Source of the DNA: Nothobranchius furzeri
Lineage: Eukaryota > Chordata > Actinopteri > Cyprinodontiformes > Nothobranchiidae
Reading direction: 5' to 3'
NCBI RefSeq assembly: GCF_043380555.1
Contig: NC_091751.1
Location: forward strand, 55,031,956-55,095,955
DNA: 64,000 nucleotides
In this document: positions 11,238-21,363 of the stretch, piece after piece
How positions within the stretch are numbered: the first letter of the stretch is position 1
How the letters are laid out: each line of letters opens with the position of its first letter
Program-made: the position numbers and the translations under genes
Notes under the pieces: model-generated
The model's input: only the letters and a program-made list of their open reading frames with translations
Told to the model about the DNA's origin: nothing
Database searches by the model: none

Positions 11238-11539
11238 AGAAAGGAATTGTGAGTTGGTAATAATTTTGTCCAAGAGTATAATTGTATTTCTGGTCAAACG
11301 CTTAAATGGCTTACTAGCGTAAACATCTTGCTAGTTAGCATTAAACATTAAACAACACTACTAGTCAACACAAAATGGCGAATTTTACAGTAACAGACAA
11401 AAACCATTTGACACGAAATAAATAAAAAAGTAGAATCTCCACATAAAAATGGAGTTTGTAAGTGTGATTGTTGCTTGTTTGTGACATTCTCATCACATTT
11501 CATTTTTAAACCTTATTCATGTCACTTTTTTCATATAAG

Positions 11540-12035
11540 AGACCAGAGGAAGTTCAGCAGGAAATGATGAAGAAGGTGAGACAGGCAGAGCCAGACCTGC
11601 TGAGGTGCAGGTAGGTGCTACAGTGGAGTGAGATTTTAGATGGTTGATGATGAGAGGAAGATTCGAGCATGATAACAAGTGAGCATGACTAAATAATACT
11701 ATAACAACCATGATTTTAATGTTGCACTAGTCGTCCAACAGTATTTTTACTCCTTGTTCATGTCCACTGTTTTTATATTAGAGATCAGATGAAGTTCAGC
11801 AGGAACCAGTTGAGGGTGAGACAGGGAGAGCCAGACCTGCTGAGAGTGAGGCAGGGAGAGCCAGACCTGCTAAGGGTGAGACAGGGAGCACCAGACCTGC
11901 TGAGGGGGAGACAGGCAGCGCCAGACATGCTGAGAGTGAGACAGGGAGCGCCAGACCTGCTGAGGGTGAGACAGGCAGCGCCAGACCTGCTGAGGGTGAG
12001 ACAGGGAGCGCCAGACCTGCTGAGGTGCAGGTAGG
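11540..12035 (+). repeat. 30-bp coding minisatellite in duplicated exon-like blocks
   Basis: Two related blocks each run from an acceptor-like ATATTAGAG/ATAAGAG through a GAAGTTCAGCAGGAA motif to CCTGCTGAGGTGCAG followed by GTAGGTGCTACAGTG (donor-like). Block 1 (about 11,530-11,625) has one 30-bp unit. Block 2 (about 11,780-12,030) has seven. The unit GTGAGACAGGGAGCGCCAGA + CCTGCTGAGG is open in two frames and encodes either VRQGAPDLLR or GETGSARPAE. Units differ by one to three bases. Exact 30-bp periodicity keeps both frames open. Confidence 0.8.
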
Positions 12036-12486
12036 TGCTACAGTGAAGAATGAGATGGTTTTAGGTTGCTGATGAGAGGAAGATTTGAATGTAATAATAA
12101 GTGAACACAGTTAAATATATGTAATCCCATTACAAGTAGAGCTGGGCAGTACGGTTTAAGAATAAATTACATTCTGTATACACTTCCTTAGAAATATTAG
12201 AAAAATAAGTGTTAAACTCTGCTTTCTGGTGCATTTAGACTGCAAATTTGGCCACTATTTGTTTCTTTTGTCCATCTGAAAATTAACGTAGTTCCAGCTG
12301 TTGTTGTAAGTGAATTATTTCTTTTTTCATTCTGTCAGAAACAAACAGATTTTTCTGATTGTTGGTCAGCATTGTTGGCTGATGTAGTTTAAAATATTCT
12401 GATGAGAGTCAGATCAATTCAGACTGAATATTCACAGCTTTAGTCTTGTATTAAATCTGTTTACACATCTCTACCCATATGAATAA

Positions 12487-12566
12487 GATAATATATCCTA
12501 CATTCATATTATTAAAATATATCCTACATTCATATTATTAAAATATATCCTACATTCATATTATTA
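12487..12566 (+). repeat. short tandem repeat, about 26 bp x 3
   Basis: AATATATCCTACATTCATAT plus TATTAA is repeated three times in an AT-rich part of hAT B. Confidence 0.8.
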
Positions 12567-12659
12567 AATAAAAATAAAACACTACTGACACATAAACAGC
12601 TTTTTTATAATTAAAACGTCCACGTTGGCCGGTAATCACCTGGATCCGGCTAATGGGGA

Positions 12660-13848
12660 GTAAGTAAGTAAAAGTTTATAAAGCGCCTTTCACAGATATA
12701 AATCACAAAACGCTGTACAACATGATAAAGATCAGGGCAAATACCTCTAACCAATAAAAACATCAGAAAAACAATAGCAGAGATTAAGTAGAAAAAAAAT
12801 CATGAGTATAAACAAAGTGAAGGTGTGAACCCGAACAAAGCCATCTTTTTGAACATTTAGGGAGGGAACGCCTGGATGAAAAGGTGAGTTTTTAGATGAT
12901 TTTTAAAGATCTCTACAGTGTTAGAGAGACGGAGATTAGAAGGTAGACTGTTCCAAAGTCTGGGGGCAATAGTCTGAAAGGCCCTGTCCCCTTTGGTTTT
13001 CAGACTGGTTCGAGGAACAGCCAGGAGGTTTTCAGATGTGGATCTAAGGTTCCGAGAAGTGGTGTGTGGGGATAAAAGCTCAGATAGGTAGCTTGGAGTC
13101 TGGTTGTTAAGAGCTCTATAGGTCAGGACTAAAACTTTAAACTGTATTCTATATTCTACCAGGAGCCAGTGGAGGGACTGTAAAACTGGGGTGATGTGAG
13201 CTCGTCTGCTGGATTTGGTTAGGAGTCTGGCTGCTGCATTTTGGACGGCTTGAAGGCGTGAGAGGGAGGTTTTGCTGAGACCAGTAAAAAGAGCGTTACA
13301 GTAGTCTAAGCGTGATGACACAAAGGCATGGATGATTTTTTTCCAGATCTGCAGTAGAAACCAGTTTACAGGCTTTTGAAATGTTTCTCAGTTGAAAGAA
13401 ACAAGAGCGGGAGATGGTTTTGACGTGTGAGTCTAAACTTAAAGCTGGATCAAAAATAACTCCCAGGTTTCTAATGTTGGCCTTGGCTGATGGCCAAAAA
13501 GAGGCAATTTCTTGCTCGATTTTTGGCTGAAGTTCCGGGGGTGCAGTGGTCAGGGTCTCTGTCTTGTTAGCACTGAGGACAAGAAAGTTGCTGGACAGCC
13601 ATTTACTGATCTGGGTCAGGCAGAGTACAAGTGTGGCCAGCCTGTCCAACTGGTGTGGCATAAAGGACATATAGAGCTGAATATCATCAGCGTAGATGTG
13701 GTAGGAGATGTCTGGGAAAGACTGAATGATGCCAGCTAGGGGAAGAATATAGAATGCGAATAGTAGAGGCCCTAGAACTGAACCTTGTGGGACCCCGCAT
13801 GTTAGAGAGGCAGTATCTGAAGAGAAGGTTTCGGACTTCACTGTGAAT
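12660..13848 (-). mobile_element. L2-type LINE, 3' part (antisense), split by ZBED hAT
   Basis: On the minus strand the reverse transcriptase shows TCGVPQGSVLGPLLFAFYIL, the catalytic YADD in HIYADDIQLYM, and the C-terminal SRLDYCNALFTGLS, LQAVQNAAARLLT, HITPVLQSLHWL and RLWNSLPSNLRLS blocks of the L2/CR1 group. The frames 13296-13841 and 12857-13321 overlap in different phases, so at least one frameshift separates the palm from the thumb. The 3' end has TTTATAAAGCGCCTTTCACA on the plus strand and a TAAGTAAGTAA tail at about 12,661. The 5' part resumes at 15,049. It sits inside hAT B. Confidence 0.85.
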
Positions 13849-15048
13849 TAGGGTTGTCACGGTAACCGGTATAGCGGTAAACCCCGGTAAAAAAGTTGAC
13901 AATAAAAATAACCGTCCAGTTTTTAAAAAACTATATTATCTCGGTGGGTTTACCGTGGCCGCGGTTTCGGCGCGATGACCCTTACCAGCCACCGTCGCTT
14001 CAGCTGAAGTTCCCGCGGCGCGCACACGCACTTTTTAGTTTGCAACGGCACCAAAACTTTGAAGCTGAAATAATGGCCGAAGGAGGAGACGGCAGCGCCC
14101 AGGACATCCATCCGCCCTCAAAGAAGACTAAATCGGAAGTATGGGCATATTTGGGATTTCTGAAAAATGCTGAGGGACAGTTAATAGAAGACTGCTATCC
14201 CGTTTGCAGAACGTGCAGGAAACAAGTGTCTGCAAAAGGTAACACTTCGAATCTAATGGCACATCTGTGTGACCATCACCCACGTCTCTACAGCCAGTGC
14301 AAGGTAAGTTAACATTAGCATTTTAGCTGAAATGCATGACGTGAGGACTTTTGGTTGAGGGAGAATGCAACGGGTCACTATATACTGCAGCCGCAGCGTC
14401 CTCTGCCAGCATTTAAACCGTGTCACGGACACCCTGTTGCTGGATGAAGCATCTTATTTGTTGATGATGAAGAGAAATATACAATTAGTTCCTTGTCATT
14501 GATTTGTTTACTTATTCAATGCCATTTATACTTGAACATTTGGATTTGATTACATAGTGTAGTAGTTATTTTAGTAATTTGTTTAAAGTGGCTATTTGTT
14601 TTAAATACATATTTTTTAAGGTTGACTTGTACAGTGCTCAAGTCAAGTGTGGACTGGAGTTTTAGATTTTCATTTTGATAATGAAGAAAACAAGTATATG
14701 AGAAAACAAGTGGTGTTTCTTTGATTTGTTTACATATTGTTTATGTTTTGAATGTTTGGATTTGTATAATTTAAACCTGCACTGACTACTGTAACATGTT
14801 CCAGAAAAATAAGCTATTTGTTCCTTTACTTGTGAAAAGTTGCACTTTTGCTAAGGCTTTGTGTTATTTTAGGTTTAATAAACACTGTTAAACCTTTTCA
14901 GAACTATTTCAGTTTGTGTAGAACAGGACTATCAATGCTTTCTGAACATATGCAACACCATTTAAAAAATACCGCGATAATACCGAAAACCGTGATAATT
15001 TTGGTCACAATAACCGTGAGGTTAAATTTTCATACCGTGACAACCCTA
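13849..15048 (+). mobile_element. ZBED-type hAT element C, 1200 bp, inserted in the L2
   Basis: The termini TAGGGTTGTCACGGTAACCG and CATACCGTGACAACCCTA are flanked by a perfect 8-bp TSD CTGTGAAT (13841-13848 and 15049-15056). The subterminal sequence repeats ACCGGTA/TACCGNGA motifs. It keeps only the first transposase exon; the rest of the gene is replaced by AT-rich sequence. It is therefore a non-autonomous deletion derivative of an Ac-like hAT. Confidence 0.92.
14073..14303 (+). CDS. BED zinc-finger first exon of a hAT transposase (partial)
   Basis: From the ATG at 14073 (MAEGGDGSAQDIHPPSKKTK) the frame encodes a BED-type finger: aromatic SEVWAYLGF, then CRTCRKQVSAKGNTSNLMAH with CxxC and a following HLCDHH for zinc binding. 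The exon ends AAG|GTAAGT, a consensus splice donor at 14304. BED fingers in ZBED1/Ac-like transposases bind transposon ends in the nucleus. I chose this ATG over an upstream in-frame start at 13896 because that one lies in the terminal inverted repeat. No catalytic or hATC exon follows, so only a DNA-binding fragment could be made. Confidence 0.75.
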
Positions 15049-15170
15049 CTGTGAATGTTCTGTTGGTGAGATAAGAAGAGAGCCAGTCTAGAGCAGAACC
15101 TGAAATCCCAGCCAGGGCCTTTAACCTGTCTAGTAGAACGTTGTGGTCTACAGTGTCTAAAGGAGCCTAA
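15049..15170 (-). mobile_element. L2-type LINE, 5' remnant beyond hAT C
   Basis: The minus strand continues the reverse transcriptase of 12,660-13,848. The plus sequence GTGGTCTACAGTGTCTAAAG reads DTVDHN on the minus strand, followed by the SGLDWLSSYL region. The join is exact across the duplicated CTGTGAAT. The LINE is 5'-truncated at about 15,170. Confidence 0.75.
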
Positions 15171-15868
15171 GTCTCCTCCCCTTCTGGCTGGCTCATGGGT
15201 CCCCGATCAAAAAAAAAAAACCCAGAATGTTAGTGAACTGGGCTATAAAAGTTATTTTCTTGTCTTTCTGGGCTTTGCCTTACGCCCTGAGTCACATCTG
15301 TCAGACTTTTCTAATCCTAGAGTTTCACCGTCTATCAGATTTTCTATCAGAAGCTAATGCAGGAGATAGCGACAGGAGACTATGTTCATGTTCAGCCTGC
15401 ATGAAACACTCAGTGACACGTTAGAATCAGAAATAATCATTTAATGTATTTTTTTCAGTGAAGTTGATCTACGGTATATATTGACCTACAACAGATTTGT
15501 TAGATTTCCAAAATGTGTCCCCCCCAATATTAAACTCGTTCCTACGCCCTTGTCTGCGGTAGAGACGAAGCAGCGCATCTGACCCCGGAAGTTGTTGTCC
15601 GTTGCCGGGAGACGAAGGCGGGCAAAACAGGAAAATAATCTAGTAGCGGACGGACATTGTTCCGGGTCTTCGGTATTTGGCGGAGATGTTAGTGAAGGTG
15701 GAGAAGAGGGCGAACTAGAGGAAAAACATGCAGATTCCTCTTCTATTTACAAACTCCTGGGGATGCAACAAGTGGGCGCGGTGCGTCGACTACCGGATCT
15801 GACGTCGACAAATTTTTAGAATCGAGCCGTCGACGTCATTGAGGCATCGCTACAGCCCTACTAACTAG

Positions 15869-16040
15869 TTTTTATTGTTTTACTTAAATTGATCCGTGTA
15901 TTCACTGTGTTTTTTGTCTGTATCCAATGTTTTTATTTTCTGGACCAAATGTTTTATGTTTCTATTTGGTCTGTGTAGCGCCTTGGTGGCATGTTTTTGC
16001 CTGTAAGGCGCAATTTATAAAGTTGAAGTTAAAAGTCAGT
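15869..16040 (+). mobile_element. LINE 3' UTR, right part
   Basis: This continues the LINE interrupted at 9995. GTCTGTGTAGCGCCTTGGTG and GCCTGTAAGGCGCAATTTAT, followed by AAAGTTGAAGTT, form an L2-like 3' hairpin and tail. Confidence 0.65.
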
Positions 16041-16043
16041 TAA

Positions 16044-16145
16044 ATCTGCGTTTTACTGCGGGTGTCCTGAACAAATGCTGGGTCACCCATCACCATTTTT
16101 CTACGCTTCAGATGTGAGAATGTGTTGAAACTTGGCCAACACAGA
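16044..16145 (-). repeat. right arm of inverted-repeat shell
   Basis: Reverse complement of 9515-9662 with small gaps (see that entry). It brackets the whole nest. Confidence 0.6.
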
Positions 16146-16364
16146 AGAGATGCAAAGATTCTGCACTAGTTTAGACCAAATGCTCAACCTGTTGGGGTCT
16201 CATTAAATTTGGAAACTGGTTGATCAGGTTATGCATTTTTACTCATGTTTAAACACAAGAACAAAGAAATCATCAGGATCCAAATGATGCTGTAACAATA
16301 ACTATTAGCTTTTTTCCTCAATCACTGATATTAAATTTCAGCGTCAAATAGCTTCTTTACAACT

Positions 16365-17235
16365 TGTCATGATGTGATAGAGGTTATAGGACCCAAATGC
16401 AGGAAGGAGTGGAGTGGTCCAGGAGGCAGACAGGTAAGCTCAAAAACAAAAGCCTTTATTTTAAAACAAGCATGGTCTAGAGCAGGACTGGGATGCACAA
16501 TCAACACAAGGACCAAACCGGGACTGTGAACTGAGCAGGTTTAAATAGGACTGAGGAGGTGAGTGGACACAATGGGAACAGGTGTGTTGATGACTGATTA
16601 TAACAATGGGCAGGTGTGACTAATAAACTGAGGAGTAGAGAAGGAAACCACTGAGACAACAGGAGGAGAAATAACTGAACTAGATAAAACACAGGAAACC
16701 AAAATAGAAGATTAGAAGCTATAAGGCCAGGAAAGAAATATGACCTGAACCAAACAGGAAGGATGCCTGAATGAGGATCACAGAATCAAAGGACACTAAG
16801 ACTAACTGCAGACCAAAGCAGTAATAATCATAAACTAAACTGAACAGAAAGAACATAATAACACATGGGGCACTGAGACAGCGGCTGAACTGAGGGATAA
16901 ACTAAAAGATAACTAATAAGGATCAGAAAGAAAAAAGCAAAGAGAAACACAAGGGTAAAAAAGGAAAAAAAAGAACAGAATACAATTAAACAAAAGTTGA
17001 GTATGCTGATACTAAAAGACTGGGACAAGTATATGAACAAACCAAACCATAAACAGGGAAGGGAGGAACCAACTAAAAACACAATACTAATCTAAATGAA
17101 TGATAAAAGGAAATCTACAAAAAGAGATCAACAGTAAAGGACCAGTGGGCTAAAGAGGGCCTAGAGAAGAGCTGGTAATGCATACAACTGTGACTAGGGG
17201 TGAACGAGAAACCTGAATGCTGAAAGAAAACTAGA
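16365..17235 (-). mobile_element. LTR-like fragment, antisense
   Basis: It begins TGTCATGATGTG and contains GCCTTTATTTTAAAAC, an antisense AATAAA signal, then a long purine-rich run of short phrases (GACTGAGGAGGTGAG, GAACAGGTGTG). This parallels the solo LTR at 48,672-49,249, although the two are not the same family. No TSD and no matching right end were found; the right limit is a guess before the C/A-run at 17,244. Confidence 0.45.
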
Positions 17236-18650
17236 GGGACCAGCCCCCCCCCCCCAAAAAAAAAAATTACGCCAATGGGATCAAGTCAAATAGGTCACAG
17301 TGTAACTTACATCAGGATCTGTAGTACTGACAACACTGGCCAACGTGAACCCTGAAGTTTTAGAAATAAACACGTTTAGTAAAGGACTTTTAACTCTTCA
17401 CCTGTCCTGTTTTTCTCTGGCTGCAGCACCAATTACTGAATATGCTGGACAGTAAGAGGGTCACTGGAGAACTATAGAGTGCCACAGTTGTTCAGACTAA
17501 ATACTTTGCAGACTTCACATAAATGTGTTTGGTGAAAAGCAGACTCCTAAATATAAATGTCAAACAGGAGAAAGTGTTCAAATTGTCTGCTGGAGTTTTT
17601 GAAGTAAGTGCTTGACCATGTTGTTAAATCCATATCAAAGGAATCATGGGAACAAGAGGTTAGTGTCAACATAGCAAGTATACCTACCTGCTGCTACGGC
17701 AGTTGCCTATCCTTTAGTGTCTGACCCCACAAAAGCCACTGGCAACACTTTCTGTTTTCCTTTATTTTGTTGTTGGTCAGCCAATCAATAACCCCCCTCT
17801 TACACCTTATCTGTCTCTCTCTTTCTGTCTGTCTCACTGTCCACACATTACAGTGGCAGGTTGTGTAACATGCTGCTTGGCTTTTAACTTGCAGACAGTG
17901 ACTTCAGTCATTTTGGAATTAGCTTTGTGTCGAATCGAGCACATGCATCTCTCTGTGTGTTTTTGGATAAGCATGCCCACGTGTGCGCTTTGTGAGTGTG
18001 TCTGTGGATTCACATGCCAGTGACAGCTGACAGGGCCCACGCTTCTTAAATTAGCCTTGCTGTCTGGCCCCGGGGGAAGGCATGGATGTTCAGTTAGATG
18101 AAGGTTTAATGCTACGCTCCCTGCCTTCTTACCGGATGGAGATAAAACCATCTATGTCATCTCTATTGGAGAGAGAATGCTTCACCCAAACAGTGACTAC
18201 AAATAATACAGTGTAAATAGTAAAAAAAAAAACTCTTGTTTTTTAAGATGTTGCTAGTTTCTTGGGCGTGTACTGCTGCTTTAGGGGCTTTTTGCTTTGT
18301 GCATCTTACAAAATATTTATAATGAAGGTCTTCACTGCTAGTACTTTCATGAATTATTGAAGTAATAAACACATGGGGAGTTTATTTTCTGCACTGCATG
18401 TTTGCAGTAACTATAAAGGAAGGTTAGAGGTAACCTAAAGCAGTTGGATGACATCGCCAAACCTCCAGGGTAAGTAAACGTTCGCCACAGCCAATGATTT
18501 TCTTTTTTAGCTTTTGGGAAAGGGATTTTTAAAGTGAGTCAAATGATTAGAGCTTAGGTTGTGATCACAGTCTGTGCAGCAATCTGGAGATGATCATTCT
18601 GGTACGAGTATGTGTTATGTGCGTTTGTCTGTTTCTGTGTGTGTGAGTGA
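17236..18650. other. no gene recognised
   Basis: A C12 run followed by an A-run is at 17,244-17,267. The 105-aa minus ORF 17834-18151 shows no domain. Otherwise apparently single-copy. Confidence 0.45.
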
Positions 18651-18659
18651 GTGTATATG

Positions 18660-18709
<50 letters not shown>

Positions 18710-18740
18710 GGTGGGTGGGTGTGTGTGTGTGTGTGTGTGC
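18660..18740. repeat. (TG)n microsatellite with GGTG block
   Basis: Two TG tracts flank a GGTGGGTGGGTGGGTGGGTG core. Confidence 0.95.
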
Positions 18741-18744
18741 ATGC

Positions 18745-19394
18745 GCGACTGGTTGGATAAAGGAATGAAAGGGTCCCCATGTGACTTGGGCTTTATTAAA
18801 GAGAAGTTAATGAGTTCCCCTGTCTGACTCTCTCATTTTTCTCCTCTCCCAATGTTTTTTTCTAAGCTCAATTTCTTCTCATCCCATCCTTTAATATTCC
18901 TTTTGCTCATGATGTTGCCTTAAAAAAAGAAATTTATGTTTTCTCATGAGCTTCCTTACCCTTGCAAGTAAATTATATACAAAAAAAAAGAGTTGAAAAG
19001 TATCAAACAATTTGGTGACATCTCACATTTCAGCTGCCCTTTTCTCTTTCCCTTGAGGTCTGCCACTTTTATCTTCGCCTTTCAATCAAAAGAATCTTGG
19101 CTTTGTCGCTGTCTGCTTGTGTGAGTTTCATGCTAATTCAGTTAGACCCATGCGACCAATGCTGATCATAGATATCTTGCATTTTCTCCAATTTTGTTGT
19201 TTGTCCATTCCCATGTATGCATGTTTTCCAACGTTACTCTTGAACATTAGATGTGGTAAATAATCTGCCTAGAAATCCAGACAGACAGTATTAGCAGTAA
19301 AAGGATTGTGCCCTGCATGTCAGTCTAGCCACACTCCGTTGGGACCTCAGCAGCACAGACCAGTATTGTGGCTTGCTAACAGCATTCTCTCAGT
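18745..19394. other. no gene recognised
   Basis: Pyrimidine-rich and AT-rich sequence without ORF or repeat structure. Confidence 0.45.
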
Positions 19395-19506
19395 TTGGTG
19401 GGCGAGATGTTACTGCAAATCAGCAAAACTAAGATGGCGATGGCTTGTTTGAAACAGCTTTGGCATCACCTTTTAGACTATTTGGACTTAGGCTTTGCTT
19501 GAGTCA
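19395..19506 (+). repeat. left inverted repeat flanking TTAA element A
   Basis: GGTGGGCGAGATGTTACTGC ... CTTTGGCATCACCTTT ... GGACTTAGGCTTTGCTTGAG is the diverged reverse complement of 20,834-20,935. Confidence 0.7.
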
Positions 19507-19580
19507 GGAGCATATAAAGGTACTTAACTCATTAACTGCCAATGATGAGACAAGTCGTCATTTTAAATCCAACCATTCAC

Positions 19581-20103
19581 TGCCAATTCCATTTTCGGTT
19601 CTTCTTTAAAAGACAGAAAAGGTTTCTTTTTACCCCTCCCAGTGGACACTTATGTTGTGTTGTCTGAAGTCTGTTGCATATCTCTGTCTGAGGTGTTTTT
19701 TTGCAGAGCAAAGCTGCCCTCCTGGAGGGACGGTAACTCTGAAGTGCCTTTTTTCCCCTCCACCTGAACCAACCCTCATGTAAACCCCTCTTATCTATAT
19801 TAAGGTAGCGCGACTCAGGGCTGCGAATGACCACAGTCACCAATTCTTGTCATGTGTCTTGCCCATGTATGTCTGATCTCTGAATTGTGTGTACTGAAAC
19901 TCTAATTTCCTTCTGGGATTAATAAAGTATCTTTGATTTGATTTGATTTTTACTTTGCTGACAGTTTCGTTCGAGGCTGCAAACTTCCTCAGAGCTGACG
20001 CTGATGGTGGCATCACTTCCTACTCCGTTCCATGAACGAAACTTATAGCAAGGTAAAGATAAACCTTTTCTGTGTTTTACAAAAGAACCAAAAATGGAAT
20101 TAG
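19581..20103. repeat. foldback element inside TTAA copy A
   Basis: AATTCCATTTTCGGTTCTTC with AGACAGAAAAGGTTT at the left pairs with AAACCTTTTCTGTGT and GAACCAAAAATGGAATT at the right (arms about 45 bp). Copy B lacks this segment. A LINE tail (19,840-19,947) lies in its loop. Confidence 0.7.
19840..19947 (+). mobile_element. LINE 3' end with TTTGA tail
   Basis: CTAATTTCCTTCTGGGATTA followed by ATAAAGTATC and TTTGATTTGATTTG units is a common fish LINE terminus. Confidence 0.6.
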
Positions 20104-20833
20104 AAATCAGACACAGCAAAAACATACCAAATTTGTTCACTGCCAATGACGACTAAATTCCTCATTTGCATTTTTTAACTGTGTGGGCGTTGGAACGAGC
20201 CCCCGCACTATGTGAACAAACATCCCAGCTCTAAAGCCGATCTTCATTGGCATACGTCACAGGTCACGTGGTCAGGAAGCAGAAAATCCATGTGTTAGGA
20301 GAATATTTTGGGCCGCTGCTATAAAAAAAGTGAGGTGCGAACCGAAAAAGTTTCTGCCGATCGCAATTCGATAGTTATGAAAGAACGGATAACGCTCGAA
20401 ACGCATGGATTCGTCCTGATGGAAGAGGTGAGTCTACTCTTTTTTTTGTTAGTTTTGGCGTTGATATCATCCTAGAGTGCAACGTTCTGTGACTCTTAAA
20501 AACAGTAAAAATGGTGAAAAACATTGGCAGCGAAGGGCTTTACCAATCAGGAAACGGCTGGCAGTGAATGAGTTAAGCAGCCTAGAAAGCCATCCTGTTT
20601 GTGTGAAAATATAGTCTGGCCACTGTCCATTGATGGCTCTCATGGCTCTCATTCGTGGGGCAGGGATCTATGATTGTCTTTCAAACTGTCTCTGCATGCT
20701 GATGGATAACAAACAATGTGGCATAATCGCCGCTACGGATTTCAGTCAACGTGGCACTCTGTCAAACTTCGTCAAACAAGATACAAAAACATCCTTTTTC
20801 TAAATAAACTTAAGTATCTCTATTTGCTCTGTA

Positions 20834-20935
20834 CTCAAGAAAAGCCTAGGTCTACATAGTCCAAAGTTGATGCCAAAGTAATTTAAAAAGAGCCGTCGCC
20901 ATTTTTGTTTTTTCAGTGACATCCCGCCCACCAGA
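20834..20935 (-). repeat. right inverted repeat flanking TTAA element A
   Basis: Reverse complement of 19,395-19,506 (CTCAAGAAAAGCCTAGGTCT ... GATGCCAAAG ... ACATCCCGCCCACC). Confidence 0.7.
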
Positions 20936-21160
20936 CTTATTGAGCACTGTGACGGGACAGCTACGGATGTCAGTCAAAAGGGCAATACGCCATACATTGT
21001 GGAAGAAGCAAGGAACAAGATGCAAATAAGTAGTTAAAAAAATGCATGCTGAGATTGGTCAGCCACAAAACTGGCTGAGGCTACGAAGGTTCCAATGGAG
21101 CACTGCAGAAACGAACATGCAGAGCAAAATTGTTTTGCTTTGGCAAATGGCAGTCTAGAT

Positions 21161-21363
21161 CGGGATGGGCAGTCCTGGTTATCCAGGGCCGGTATCCAGC
21201 ATGTTTTAGTTGTTTATCTGCTTAAAAACACCTGGTTTGAATATGCTGATGATTAACAGGCTGCTACAGAGCATGATGAGCTGCTGGGCAGGTGTGTTGG
21301 AGGAGGAATAAAACTAAAACATGCTAGATAACTGCCCTTGAGTTCTTGGATTGCCCACCCCTG
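21161..21363. mobile_element. short hAT MITE
   Basis: The left end CGGGATGGGCAGTCCTGG and right end GATTGCCCACCCCTG match a common fish hAT terminus. The interior AGCATGTTTTAGTTGTTT pairs with AAACTAAAACATGCTAGATA. The flanking 8-mers GTCTAGAT and GTCTAGGC agree at 6 of 8 positions, so the TSD is slightly decayed. Confidence 0.75.

Larger units (their letters stand above)
10950..15552. mobile_element. hAT element B, inserted in hAT A
   Basis: It has a perfect 15-bp terminal inverted repeat, CAAGGGCGTAGGAAC at 10950 and GTTCCTACGCCCTTG ending 15552, with a perfect 8-bp TSD TCTGCGGT (10942-10949 and 15553-15560). G-rich sequence follows the left end and a C-run (GTCCCCCCC) precedes the right end. 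It carries an N-terminal ORF-like exon (11031-11237), two related exon-like blocks with a coding minisatellite (11530-12035), and an antisense L2 from about 12,660. No hATC or catalytic region is visible, so it is a deletion derivative. Confidence 0.9.
9995..15860. mobile_element. hAT element A (host of the nest)
   Basis: It begins TAGGGCTAGGGG and ends CGCTACAGCCCTA, and is flanked by a perfect 8-bp TSD CTAACTAG (9987-9994 and 15861-15868). AT-rich ACGATTATT repeats follow the left end, and GTCGACGTC repeats precede the right end. Its own sequence is only 9995-10949 and 15561-15860; the rest is hAT B plus one TSD copy. The small ORF 15592-15819 in the right part has no transposase motif, so the element looks non-autonomous. 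Confidence 0.9.
19528..20572. mobile_element. TTAA-type element, copy A
   Basis: It begins CTCATTAACTGCCAATGA and ends GGCTGGCAGTGAATGAG, with TTAA on both sides (19524-19527 and 20573-20576). TTAA duplications belong to piggyBac or Kolobok elements; with no transposase, the choice is open. Copy B is at 47,157-49,393. The shared interior includes AACGAGCCCCCGCAC, CTCTAAAGCCGATCTTCAT and GAAGCAGAAAATCCATGTGT. Copy A holds an extra foldback segment (19,581-20,103) but lacks the hAT and LTR that interrupt copy B. Confidence 0.85.

Noticed and set aside
11789..12034. CRISPR-like array (30-bp repeats)
   Set aside because: The units are contiguous with no spacers and lie in a transposon exon of an animal genome. 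It is a minisatellite.
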